Of a stretch of 49,711 nt of DNA, positions 16,829-24,913 are shown one piece after another (within the stretch, counting starts at the first letter, position 1; the number at the start of each line of letters is the position of its first letter). The position numbers and the translations under genes were made by a program. The stretch is from Corynebacterium sp. 13CS0277 (GTDB lineage: Bacteria; Actinomycetota; Actinomycetes; Mycobacteriales; Mycobacteriaceae). Where the stretch lies: assembly GCF_002994655.1 (NCBI RefSeq), contig NZ_PPDL01000023.1, forward strand, positions 1 through 49,711, in the 5' to 3' direction. The notes under the pieces are model-generated. The model searched no databases and was not told the DNA's origin. It saw only the letters and a list, made by a program, of their open reading frames with translations.

Positions 16829-16901
16829 TCCCCCATAGCTCAATTGGCAGAGCATTCGACTGTTAATCGAAGGGTTACTGGTTCGAGTCCAGTTGGGGGA
16901 G
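16829..16901 (+). tRNA. tRNA-Asn (GTT)
   Basis: A 73-base cloverleaf. The acceptor stem is TCCCCCA/TGGGGGA with discriminator G, the D-arm is GCTCAATTGGCAGAGC, the anticodon stem-loop is TTCGACTGTTAATCGAA with anticodon GTT, and the T-arm is CTGGTTCGAGTCCAG. No CCA is encoded. A strong terminator follows. Confidence 0.96.
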
Positions 16902-16914
16902 CAAGACTTGAAGG

Positions 16915-16948
16915 AATCCTCACACCACGCCCGGTGTGAGGATTTTTT
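16915..16948 (+). terminator. Terminator of tRNA-Asn
   Basis: AATCCTCACACC and GGTGTGAGGATT form a perfect 12-bp stem with a 6-base loop, running into TTTTTT. Confidence 0.92.
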
Positions 16949-16974
16949 GCGTTCCGCCGAGCCGGTGAATCTGG

Positions 16975-17007
16975 GGGTTAAACGACAAAATGTGTGTCTG
17001 GGCGGCG
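16975..17007. repeat. 33-bp repeat, copy 1 (identical to 49607-49639)
   Basis: A 33-base sequence starting GGGTTAAACGACAAAATG is identical to one downstream of rnpB. Read on the minus strand both copies encode the same ending TRRPDTHFVV-stop, give or take the first residue, so this may be the 3' end of a transposase or another element end. The match breaks after 17007. Confidence 0.8.
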
Positions 17008-17439
17008 GGTTCGTCCGCTGATCTGGGGCGGCATTGTGGGGGCCAATGTGTCCGGTTCGTGGTCAATGATCGAACTTAGGTAACCCAACCTAGCGGGGGG
17101 GGGATCTTCGATATGGTCCACATGTCCTGGTCTGTCTACCAGGGCAAACTCTGTGGCCGATGTCTGGAGTGACCAGCACACGTTCCCATGACCACTGTAG
17201 CGCCCTCGTCCCCGACGACTCTGATCGGTGGCGACGCTCAAGGGGCGCGTCGGTGGTGGGCTCAAGGGTGTGGTCCTCCGGCACCCTGCGCCCAGTCTGT
17301 CTTCCGGTGTGCCTTGGCACCAGCCGTTCCGCGCGACGCTTCGCGCGTGTGGGCTGTGTGGCGCGATGGGGACTGGCGGCGAAAGACGGTCACGCACAGT
17401 TTCACACTTTTCCCCAGTCTTTCCCCGAAAGGTTTCCCC
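17008..17439. other. Intergenic region, possible element scar
   Basis: A 432-base gap. The minus-strand frame ending in PDTHFVV stays open, but its upstream sequence does not resemble copy 2 and looks non-protein-like. A TTAGGT...ACCTAG inverted pair lies at 17076-17093. No gene is called. Confidence 0.4.
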
Positions 17440-17982
17440 ATGGCCAACGATCAGATCCCGGGCCAGCCGGATCCGCAGCAGCCCCAGGTCGTCTACGTCC
17501 AGGCTCCGAAGAAGCCCTGGTACAAGAAGCTCGGCTGCATGATCCCGCTCGGCATCGTCGTGCTCATCATCATCGCCATGTCCATGAGCATGGGCGGCTC
17601 CAGCGACTCTTCCTCTGATTCCTCCTCCGGCTCCTCCTCGTCGGTTGATTCCGCACAGGCTGCGGATACCCCGGCGATTCCGGTGACCGCCGTCGACCTT
17701 GTTTCGGCTTACGAGGCGAACGAGATCGCCGCTGACAAGGAGTACAAGGGCAAGAAGCTTGAGCTCACCGGCACCCTGAAGTCCGTCACTGAGACCTTGG
17801 GTACCTACACCGTGACTCTGGAGGGGCCCGAGATGTCTATCGCCGATGTGTGGTGCAAGCTGCAGAAGTCCCAGGTGGACGCCGCGGCTGAGCTGGTCAC
17901 GGGCAATGTCATCACTGTCCATGGTGTCGGCGATGGCTATGACAGCCTGAACGCCTACGCCAAGGATTGCACCCTGAACTAA
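17440..17982 (+). CDS. Membrane-anchored protein with an OB-fold (tRNA_anti-like) domain
   Basis: 180 residues from ATG 17440, with GAAAGG about 10 bases upstream. The proline/glutamine-rich N-terminus (1-27) is cytoplasmic. Residues about 31-52 form a membrane span (GCMIPLGIVVLIIIAMSMSM). A serine-rich linker (about 53-70) follows. The C-terminal domain (about 85-180), with LVSAYEANEIAADKEYKGKK then LELTG, matches the tRNA_anti-like OB-fold family found outside the membrane in many bacteria. That fold binds nucleic acids or small ligands, but the secreted forms have no assigned role. Two cysteines (in DVWCKL and KDCTLN) could form a disulfide. The gene is apparently monocistronic. Confidence 0.85.
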   Translation: MANDQIPGQPDPQQPQVVYVQAPKKPWYKKLGCMIPLGIVVLIIIAMSMSMGGSSDSSSDSSSGSSSSVDSAQAADTPAIPVTAVDLVSAYEANEIAADKEYKGKKLELTGTLKSVTETLGTYTVTLEGPEMSIADVWCKLQKSQVDAAAELVTGNVITVHGVGDGYDSLNAYAKDCTLN

Positions 17983-18065
17983 GTAAGGCGGCTGTGGGCA
18001 CGAGCCGCGCCCACACCCCACGCGCTCACGCGCGCCCCGCGTAGAGTCCTCGCGCAGGATGCTCT

Positions 18066-18103
18066 CACACCCCGCCACCGGCTTTGGTCGATGGCGGGGT
18101 GTG
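18066..18103 (+). terminator. Hairpin after the OB-fold gene
   Basis: CACACCCCGCCA and TGGCGGGGTGTG form a perfect 12-bp stem with a 14-base loop, 83 bases after the stop. There is no T-tract, so it may act as a factor-dependent terminator or a transcript-end stabiliser. Confidence 0.6.
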
Positions 18104-18370
18104 CTGCGTTGTGCGGGGTGCGGTTACTGGGGGCTGGGGCTCTGGCGCTGGTGCAGTACAGATACCTGGGTGTGCGGGTGCTGTGTGCGGCACTGTGTGC
18201 CTGCCGGGGTGGATGGCGGTGTCCCGCCTGCCGGTGGTGCGCGCCGCCGGGGTCCCGGTTCGGGCAGGGGGTAGTCGATGTGCTGCCGGGTGTGGGGGAG
18301 TGTGTGGGTGTGGCGGCTACCCCCACGGGGTTGTGGTGCAAGTCTCGTTACTTGTGTGCTGCCTGGCACA
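18104..18370. other. Non-coding GT-rich spacer
   Basis: This spacer reads as GT-rich sequence on the plus strand, with many TGTG and CCGGTG motifs. Several overlapping open frames exist but none has a ribosome site. A CACAAT at 18367-18372 could be a -10 for a leaderless start at the second ATG (18380) of the next gene. Confidence 0.35.
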
Positions 18371-19657
18371 ATGGTCCGCATGCCCACAGTTGACCCGACA
18401 CTCCTGGCTATGTACTCCACGCTGGACCTCATCGGCGTGGTGCTCAACGGTGCTATCGGCGGCACGATTGCCCGGCAACGCAACTTCGACATCATTGGTT
18501 TCTCTTTCCTGGCGTTGTTCTCCGCGCTGGGTGGCGGCATGCTCCGCGACACGCTCATGCAGCGCGGCACCCCCGCCGCGATCGCGGAGCCCATGTACAT
18601 GGGCTTTGCGGTGGCCGGTGGGTTGCTGGCGATGTTCGTGCATTTGCGGGGCCGCGCCTGGGAGCTGTTTGAGGCCCATGCCGATGCGGTCATTCTGGGT
18701 GTGTGGGCGGTCACGGGCTCGACGAAGGCGTTGAGCTACGGGATGCCGTGGGCCTCAGCGCTGTTCATGGGCATGCTCACCGCCGTCGGTGGTGGCATGA
18801 TCCGTGATATTGCGACCGGGAATATCCCCTCGATTTTCGGCGGCAACAAGCTCTATGCGACGCCGGCGCTGGTGGGTTCGGCGACGATGGTGGCATTCCA
18901 CTACTTGGGCCACGATGCGGTGGGCATGATCGTGGCGACGACGGTGGGCGCGGGGTTCGCGATTGTGGCGTATTGGCGGGGCTGGGTGCTGCCCGCGAAT
19001 CAGGAGTGGGCGCCGATCAACATGACCGCAAAGCAGTTGGCCCGGGCGCTGCGGCGGGCGGAGGACTCCGGCCGTACCCGGGAGCGTCGCCGTTGGCGGA
19101 CGGCGGTGGGGGAGGGGCACTTGCCCGCCGGGGAGAAAGGTGACCTGGAGGGCGAGCTCACCGCAGATCTGGAGGCCGACTGTGCGGCTGAGGCTGCCTG
19201 CGAAGCGGCGGCCACCCAGGATGCGGCAGCGGCGCACCACGCCCCCGAACGCCCCACCGCTGAGCACGCCCCGCACACGTGCCCCGCGGGGGACGCGGTG
19301 CCGGACGCCGATATGGTCGTCGCACTGGTGGAGCACGAAGCCGACGTGGCGGCCCGCGCGGCCCAGCGCGCCGAGGACATTGCCGCCCAGTTGAGTCGCC
19401 TCGCACACGACGTGCATGACGTGGAGGCGGCGCCACACGTGGAGGCAGCACCGAACCTGGAGACTCACTCCAGCGGCCAACGCGCCGGACACGCCACTGG
19501 CACCGACCACGGCACTGGCCACGGCCACGGCACCGGCCATCGAAGTGTGGGTGCGCCCGCCCCGGGCTCTCCCGATCCTGCGGGCAGCGATACGTCTGCC
19601 ACCGACTCTGCGGGGCACACCCCGCCCGGGGGCGTTGAGCCCACGCCGTCGACATGA
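18371..19657 (+). CDS. TRIC-type cation channel with long histidine-rich C-terminal extension
   Basis: 428 residues. Residues about 8-210 form seven membrane spans of the UPF0126/TRIC family, with two inverted repeats. Each repeat carries a glycine-rich re-entrant motif (ALGGGMLRDTL and AVGGGMIRDIATGNIP). Bacterial TRIC proteins are trimeric K+ channels. After residue about 225 comes a ~200-residue hydrophilic tail, basic at first, then Ala/Glu/Asp-rich, and ending with HATGTDHGTGHGHGTGHRS and a proline-rich stretch. Normal family members stop near 210-230 residues, so the tail is an addition. No clear ribosome site exists; ATG 18380 is an alternative start. The gene appears monocistronic. 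Confidence 0.85.
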   Translation: MVRMPTVDPTLLAMYSTLDLIGVVLNGAIGGTIARQRNFDIIGFSFLALFSALGGGMLRDTLMQRGTPAAIAEPMYMGFAVAGGLLAMFVHLRGRAWELFEAHADAVILGVWAVTGSTKALSYGMPWASALFMGMLTAVGGGMIRDIATGNIPSIFGGNKLYATPALVGSATMVAFHYLGHDAVGMIVATTVGAGFAIVAYWRGWVLPANQEWAPINMTAKQLARALRRAEDSGRTRERRRWRTAVGEGHLPAGEKGDLEGELTADLEADCAAEAACEAAATQDAAAAHHAPERPTAEHAPHTCPAGDAVPDADMVVALVEHEADVAARAAQRAEDIAAQLSRLAHDVHDVEAAPHVEAAPNLETHSSGQRAGHATGTDHGTGHGHGTGHRSVGAPAPGSPDPAGSDTSATDSAGHTPPGGVEPTPST

Positions 19658-19837
19658 CGTGCCCGCGGCACGCCACGATGCCCGGCTCTGCAGGCACCGC
19701 CGGGTGCCGGGCGGGGCACTGCGTGAGGTGAGGTTGTCGTCCCCGGTTGTCGTGCCTGTTCGGGCAGGCCGGGGCGATTCCGTGCGCGGGGGATGGCGGT
19801 CGCGGATCGCGGGCCGCGATGTGCGATGACTCGTGGT

Positions 19838-21535
19838 CTAAGGGGTTGTTTCCTCGAGGCACTGCCTTAGCAGTACGAACTCGTCTTCTGTGATGACGCG
19901 GTCGTCCCGTGGTGGGCCGTCCTGCGGGCTCAGCAGAGAAAACACCACCTCGCGAGGAACGTCCCGGCAGGAGTCTGTGATCGTGTGCGTGAGTTGGAAG
20001 GAGATCTCCGACGATGCGAAGTGCTCGGGGTCGGTGAGCGTGCGCTTCTTGTACAGCCCAATTCTCGCCATCGGCTCGTCCACGTGGGCAGTGACGTTAT
20101 CCACCAGATAGATCCTCGCAGGCAGGTGCTCCTTGGCCGGCAAGTGCTCATAGAGCTGGCCCACAGTGGTCGCCGCCGCGGGGAGGAACGGCGCGTTCGC
20201 CGGCGTGGAACACAGCTGACTGTCGAGATGCTCGATCGGCACACATGTGGTCATCTGCGCGCGGTGGTCCATGAGCGGGGTGGCGAAGAATCTGAACACG
20301 CTGAGAATCACGGCGATGCCGACGATGAACACCAGCGGGGGAACCCACACACCCCGGCGCAGGACACCGATCGCCGCCCCCGCCGCGGCCAGCACCGCCA
20401 CGGTGAGGGCCACCGCAGCCACCGAGCGTGCGCCGCTGAGCACCTCGTGGTGGATGACGGTGGTCGGCACACCATGGTGGTGAAGAAAAACGGTGTTGAC
20501 GGCCAGCGCGACAGCTGCGATGACGAGGAGGGGAACTACGGTGGCTGACACTGCGCACAACACCGGGCGGGTAGCCAGTGCACGGTAGCTCAGCCCGCTG
20601 ATGCGCTCCCAGACGGCCACCCCGGTGCGCCAGCGGGCCTGGCCCATGATCACGCCAAGTGTGAGGGCCAGGCCGCCGAAGAGGAACCATCCATCGCTAA
20701 TCGCCTGCCCCACCAGCCGGGGGCTTCCCGCCCAACTGCCCCGATCGGTGAGCAGTGACACGGCCCACCCCAGCGCGGTGATGAGCACAGCGGGCCAGAA
20801 GAGTGTGGCGCGCCGCCAGCCCCGGGCGATGAGCCGGGGCCATGCCACACCCGCCCCCGTACGCCGTGCAGGGATACTGGTGCCGATGGCGCGGGCGCGA
20901 CCCGTCGGCGCACCCAGGCCTGCGATGTAGCACCCACATGCCGGGAGAGCGAGTGCGAGCGCGAGAGGAATACTCGCGTCGATGGTGCCGTCCGGGTAGC
21001 TCAACACTCCGGGGCTGCGCAGCATGCCGTAGACGGTGTGCCACGTGGTCGGGTACTGGGGGAAAGCAAACACCATCGAGGCTGCTGCGGCGGCCAGCGG
21101 CAGCACCCACACCCACGACGAACCAAGCACGAACACCCCGAGCAGGCCCAGGCCGATGAAGGCGAGGATGTTGCGGAACACGGCGATCATGCCGAACTCG
21201 ATGACGTTCGTCGGATACGTCAGCAGCGCAATGAGCAGGCCGGCCGTGACCGTGGTGGCGACGAGAACGGATCGCCGGGCTGCCAAGGACCGTGCCGCAC
21301 ACACCTCACTCGGGGTGTCGTGGCTGAAGACGAACACCAGTGGCAGTGCCCCGGCAATGCTCACCCACAGCGCGCCCACCTCGACGAGCTCGCCGTTGGA
21401 CTCCAGCAGGAGGTGGACTGCGAGGCGCACGAGGACGGCCGCACAGATCCCAGCCAGTGTGTTCTGCGGGAGGCGATGGTGTCGCGCCCACAGCACCCAG
21501 CCCGGCTGCACAGGGGCATCGCCGCGGGCGCTCAT
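19838..21535 (-). CDS. ABC exporter membrane subunit with extracytoplasmic C-terminal domain
   Basis: A 565-residue membrane protein whose ATG overlaps the ATPase stop codon (ATGA, 21532-21535), so the two are coupled. About 10-12 spans cover residues 25-440. The last ~120 residues are hydrophilic (from the MTTCVPIEHLDSQLCSTP region to the end) and contain paired cysteines, so they probably fold outside the membrane. The pattern resembles ABC-2-type permeases with a periplasmic domain, such as antibiotic or peptide export systems, but I do not recognise a named family. The ATPase partner is clear. The substrate is unknown. Confidence 0.75.
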   Translation of the reverse strand: MSARGDAPVQPGWVLWARHHRLPQNTLAGICAAVLVRLAVHLLLESNGELVEVGALWVSIAGALPLVFVFSHDTPSEVCAARSLAARRSVLVATTVTAGLLIALLTYPTNVIEFGMIAVFRNILAFIGLGLLGVFVLGSSWVWVLPLAAAAASMVFAFPQYPTTWHTVYGMLRSPGVLSYPDGTIDASIPLALALALPACGCYIAGLGAPTGRARAIGTSIPARRTGAGVAWPRLIARGWRRATLFWPAVLITALGWAVSLLTDRGSWAGSPRLVGQAISDGWFLFGGLALTLGVIMGQARWRTGVAVWERISGLSYRALATRPVLCAVSATVVPLLVIAAVALAVNTVFLHHHGVPTTVIHHEVLSGARSVAAVALTVAVLAAAGAAIGVLRRGVWVPPLVFIVGIAVILSVFRFFATPLMDHRAQMTTCVPIEHLDSQLCSTPANAPFLPAAATTVGQLYEHLPAKEHLPARIYLVDNVTAHVDEPMARIGLYKKRTLTDPEHFASSEISFQLTHTITDSCRDVPREVVFSLLSPQDGPPRDDRVITEDEFVLLRQCLEETTP

Positions 21536-22239
21536 GCCTGCTCCCCAACGAGGCGCAGATAATGCTCTTTGACCTCGTTGATCGTGCGCGTGCCGCAGAA
21601 GTCCTGCCAGGGGCCGGTGAATACGAACGATCCCGCGGACATCACGGTGATCGTGTCGGCAAGATCAACAATGTCTTCGACGATGTGCGTGGAGGACAGC
21701 ACAATAGCCTCGTCGGACACCCGCGCGAGAATCCTTCGCAGGGAGTCCCTCTGCGCCATGTCCAGCCCGGCAGAGGCCTCATCCAGCAGGACCAACCTGG
21801 GGGAACCCACCAGCGCGGAGGCAATCCCGACGCGCCGCCGCATGCCGCCAGACAACGACGCAATCGTGGCATCGGACTTCCCGCCCAGATCGGCCAGGTC
21901 GATGAGCCGATCGACTTCGGCTGGCACTGCGTGGGGGTCAAGCATTTTCAGCCAGCACATGTAGGCCACGTGCTCCCGGACGGTGAATCGCGACTTCGGC
22001 AGATTGTCCTGGGGGAGATAGCCCACGACGCGGCGGACGGCGGTACCCGACAACCCGTCGACGGTGAAGTGGCCAGACGTGGGCTTCCTCAGTGTCGCCA
22101 GCACCTCAAGGAGGGAGGATTTGCCTGCCCCATTGGGCCCCAGCAAGGCGTGGATGCCGGAGGACAGCTCGAGGGACACCTCGCGCACGGCCACCGTGGA
22201 CCTGTAGGACACCGTGATCTCGTCAAGAAGAAGTGACAT
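21532..22239 (-). CDS. ABC transporter ATP-binding protein
   Basis: A 235-residue ABC ATPase from ATG 22239, the point where the fold begins (MSLLLDEITVSYRS). GAAAGG lies about 12 bases upstream, and an in-frame extension upstream looks non-coding. Walker A is GPNGAGKSS (about residue 40), the signature is LSGGMRRRVGIA, Walker B is RLVLLDEAS (so the usual 'DEP' is 'DEA'), and the H-loop is SSTHIVED. The SGGMRRR pattern is typical of ABC-2 exporter ATPases such as the NatA and antibiotic-resistance groups. It energises the membrane subunit encoded just downstream. The GTG/TTG alternatives do not change the fold. Confidence 0.9.
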   Translation of the reverse strand: MSLLLDEITVSYRSTVAVREVSLELSSGIHALLGPNGAGKSSLLEVLATLRKPTSGHFTVDGLSGTAVRRVVGYLPQDNLPKSRFTVREHVAYMCWLKMLDPHAVPAEVDRLIDLADLGGKSDATIASLSGGMRRRVGIASALVGSPRLVLLDEASAGLDMAQRDSLRRILARVSDEAIVLSSTHIVEDIVDLADTITVMSAGSFVFTGPWQDFCGTRTINEVKEHYLRLVGEQA

Positions 22240-22570
22240 GGGGTGGCGCGGCCTTTCGCAATCGTGCTTCTGTGGTCTCTTCATCAAGTGTGCACGCAAA
22301 AACCGCAACCAGTGGGCACTCACGTGTGTGAGGTGGAGCCAAGGTGGCGGCCTGTTGGTTGGCGCGGGCAGCTGAGCAGCGAAAACTCTGGGGCGCGTCC
22401 CATGACGGGGTGTGTCGGCCGTCGTTCTGCGCGCGCCTGCCGTGCCCTTCGCTCGCGGCGTCCTCCGTCACGGGGGTGGCGTTGTCAGCGTCAGCGCCCA
22501 CGGGGGTGCTCCCGTGCGGGTGGGGTGCGGCCAGCTGGCGCAGGCCCGTGGAGTGTGGGCATGAGAACAC
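22240..22570. other. Intergenic region upstream of the ABC operon
   Basis: It contains the untranslated upstream part of the ABC operon and no confident gene. A minus-strand frame (22223-22570) is arginine/histidine-rich and has no ribosome site. Confidence 0.4.
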
Positions 22571-22592
22571 CCGCCCCTGGGGTGGGGCGGGC
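22571..22592 (-). terminator. Hairpin after the 126-aa gene
   Basis: On the minus strand CCCGCCCC and GGGGCGGG pair around a 6-7-base loop, 17 bases after the stop of the gene at 22609, and are followed by TGTTCT. Confidence 0.55.
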
Positions 22593-22608
22593 TGTGAAGA
22601 GCGGGGGG

Positions 22609-22989
22609 TTAGAGGGAGAGCCAGGGCTGGTCGGGGTCCTCGGGTTCAACGAGGGCGCCGGTGTAGCCGTCGCGAAGAAGGCCCTTCTCGTTCATTCGCC
22701 GCCAGAGTTCCCTCGACACCCGGAACCAGTCCGGGTAGTGCTCGGGGATACCACCCCACGGTGGAATTAGTTTCACCGCTTCGCCGGTCAGGCAGTTGAC
22801 CCGGGCACCCGTCCTGCCACCGCCGATTGACCTTGGCATGTTGGGGTCGATCTCCCACGCCTCCAGCTTGCGTGCATCGACGAAGTGGCCGAACGCCCGG
22901 GGCGGGGCGTCCATCGGAATGTACCCGCCATCAAGGCCGTCGTTGATGAACTTCTCGGCGACGACACGTGCCTCTTCGATGCTCAGCAT
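22609..22989 (-). CDS. Hypothetical protein (126 aa)
   Basis: ATG 22989 has GAGGAG about 10 bases upstream, a strong site. The sequence MLSIEEARVVAEKFINDGLD opens with a helix. A mixed region with DPNMPRSIGGGR and IPPWGGIPEHYPDWFRVS follows, ending PWLSL. There are no membrane spans or signal. The opening helix recalls the 'EEAxxIAxxFI' start of small immunity or YrhB-like proteins, but the rest does not clearly match, so I give no function. It is single-gene and divergent from the symporter at 23399. Confidence 0.7.
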   Translation of the reverse strand: MLSIEEARVVAEKFINDGLDGGYIPMDAPPRAFGHFVDARKLEAWEIDPNMPRSIGGGRTGARVNCLTGEAVKLIPPWGGIPEHYPDWFRVSRELWRRMNEKGLLRDGYTGALVEPEDPDQPWLSL

Positions 22990-23398
22990 GGTTGCCGCTC
23001 CTCCTCACTGTCGTGCGACGTCATCGCCCAAAATTTTTGCCTCGGGGGCATGCCTGTCTGTGCGCCCATGTGTGCGTGGTCGATGGTGTGGGGGATGTCA
23101 GCGCGGGGCGCCCGTGGCGGGGTGGGGGAGGCGCCCCTCCCCCTTCTAGACCGACTAGTCTGGAGTTGTTGAACTGGGTGGTGTGGGATAGGTTGGGTTG
23201 TCGGACCAACGCCATCCGTGATGACCTGCGCCGATTCGGCTGCGGGAATAGGGCGGGTTGTGGCGGTGGTTTGAACAAGTACTGCCGCCGAATGGGTGAC
23301 CGTGCCGCCGCTGTGGCGCGCGGCACCAGCGCCCTCCGCGCGGCCTTGGATTTATTGACATCCCCCAGCTTTTCTTTGAGACGAAAAAGGTACACACC
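22990..23398. promoter_or_regulatory. Divergent region with a palindrome at 23145-23164
   Basis: A 409-base region between divergent starts. TCTAGACCGACTAGTCTGGA (23145-23164) has symmetric outer arms (TC-AGAC and GTCT-GA, 7 of 8 bases) and a central GACTAGTC, so it may be an operator of a TetR-like regulator. The ribosome site of the symporter is AAAAAGG about 8 bases before its ATG. Confidence 0.4.
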
Positions 23399-24763
23399 AT
23401 GACCACGCCCCTCACCTCCGGCGACGCGCACGTCGCCGAGGAGCTTGAGGCCCCGGAGGCAACCTCCGGGGGCAAAGGCTCCATTTTTTCCAACTTCGGC
23501 TTCCAGGTCGTCCTCGGCCTGGTGGTCGGCCTCCTGCTCGGCGTCGTCGCCCGCGGCATGGGGGACGACAATTGGCTGACGGGTGCGCTCACCGGGGTGG
23601 GTAGTGCCTATGTGAGCCTGCTGAAGCTGCTCATCCCGCCGCTGGTGATCACGGCCGTGGTGACCTCGATTGCGAACCTGCGGCAGGTGACCAACGCGGC
23701 CCGCCTGGCGTGGAAGACCATCCTGTGGTTCGCGATCACCGCCTTTGCGTCCGTGATGGCCGGCCTCGGGGTCGGCTTGGTGATTAACCCCGGCCAGGGG
23801 GCGTCGGTGTCGGCGGATGCCGCCCAGGCGCCGTCGACCGTGGGCTCCTGGTGGGCGTTCATCCAGGGGCTGGTGCCCAGCAACATCATGGGCCTGTCCG
23901 TTGGCGTGAAGCAGTCCGCAGAGGGCGCGCTCAGCGCGAACCCCAGCTTTAACGTCCTCCAGCTGCTGCTGCTGTCCATCGCCTTCGGTATCGCCGCCGT
24001 CCAGGTCGGCAAGGCCGCGGAGCCGGCCATCGCCTTCGCGGAGTCGGTGCTGGCGATCGTGCAGAAGGTGCTGTGGTGGATCATCCGCCTGGCGCCCATC
24101 GGCACCGCCGCTCTTATCGGCAAGGCCGTGGCGGTCTACGGCTGGGACGCCATCGGCTCCCTGGGCAAGTTCGTGCTCGCGATCTATGTGGGCCTGGCGC
24201 TCGTCGTCGGTGTCATCTACCCGGTGGTGCTCAAATTCAACGGCCTGGGCGTGGCCCAGTTCTACCGCAAGGTGTGGCCGGTGACCTCCCTCGGGTTCGT
24301 CACCCGCTCTTCCATGGGTGTCATGCCCGTGACCCAGACCGTCACCGAGAAGGGCCTGGGCGTGCCGCAGGCCTACGCCTCCTTCGCCGTGCCTCTGGGG
24401 GCCACGACCAAGATGGACGGCTGCGCCGCCGTGTACCCGGCGATTGCTGCCATCTTCGTCGCCCAGTTCTACGGGGTGCCGCTGCACTTCACTGACTACC
24501 TGCTCATCATCTTCGTCTCCGTGATCGGCTCTGCCGCCACGGCCGGCACCACGGGTGCCACCGTCATGCTCACGCTGACGCTGTCGACCCTGGGCCTCCC
24601 CCTGGAGGGTGTGGGCCTGCTGCTCGCCGTCGAACCGATCGTGGACATGGGCCGCACCGCCGTCAACGTCACCGGCCAGGCGCTCGTCCCGGCGATCGTT
24701 GCCCGCCGGGAGAAGATCCTCGACGAGGATGTCTTCAACGAGCCGGCCCGCGCCTACGCCTAA
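23399..24763 (+). CDS. Dicarboxylate/amino acid:cation symporter (DAACS, SLC1-like)
   Basis: A 454-residue membrane protein of the DctA/GltP family, which uses a Na+ or H+ gradient to import C4-dicarboxylates, glutamate or aspartate. After a short polar N-terminus (1-32) come eight core helices and two hairpins. Hallmarks are the STRSS-like hairpin-1 segment FVTRSSMGVMPVT, the helix-7 region GATTKMDGCA, the serine/glycine-rich hairpin 2 (GSAATAGTTGATVML) and the helix-8 motif DMGRTAVNVTGQ. In canonical members hairpin 1 reads SSS and helix 7 NMDG, so the binding-site residues differ slightly and the substrate is uncertain. Ribosome site AAAAAGG. The next gene follows after 150 bases with a putative own promoter. 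Confidence 0.9.
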   Translation: MTTPLTSGDAHVAEELEAPEATSGGKGSIFSNFGFQVVLGLVVGLLLGVVARGMGDDNWLTGALTGVGSAYVSLLKLLIPPLVITAVVTSIANLRQVTNAARLAWKTILWFAITAFASVMAGLGVGLVINPGQGASVSADAAQAPSTVGSWWAFIQGLVPSNIMGLSVGVKQSAEGALSANPSFNVLQLLLLSIAFGIAAVQVGKAAEPAIAFAESVLAIVQKVLWWIIRLAPIGTAALIGKAVAVYGWDAIGSLGKFVLAIYVGLALVVGVIYPVVLKFNGLGVAQFYRKVWPVTSLGFVTRSSMGVMPVTQTVTEKGLGVPQAYASFAVPLGATTKMDGCAAVYPAIAAIFVAQFYGVPLHFTDYLLIIFVSVIGSAATAGTTGATVMLTLTLSTLGLPLEGVGLLLAVEPIVDMGRTAVNVTGQALVPAIVARREKILDEDVFNEPARAYA

Positions 24764-24913
24764 CTCGCCCCGCCTCTTCTCACCCAGCCCCCTGCTGGCA
24801 GCTGTTCCCGCCGCACGCATCTGCGTCGCGCGCGAGCTGCCCGCAGGGGGCTTCGTGCTGCACGGGGGTGCACAGCTCCTCGTGCGCGCCAGTGTTTGCT
24901 TCAATGGGGAACT

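Noticed and set aside
17076..17093. DtxR (iron repressor) box
   Set aside because: TTAGGT and ACCTAG are symmetric, but the gap is 6 bases where the consensus has 7, and the next gene starts more than 340 bases away.
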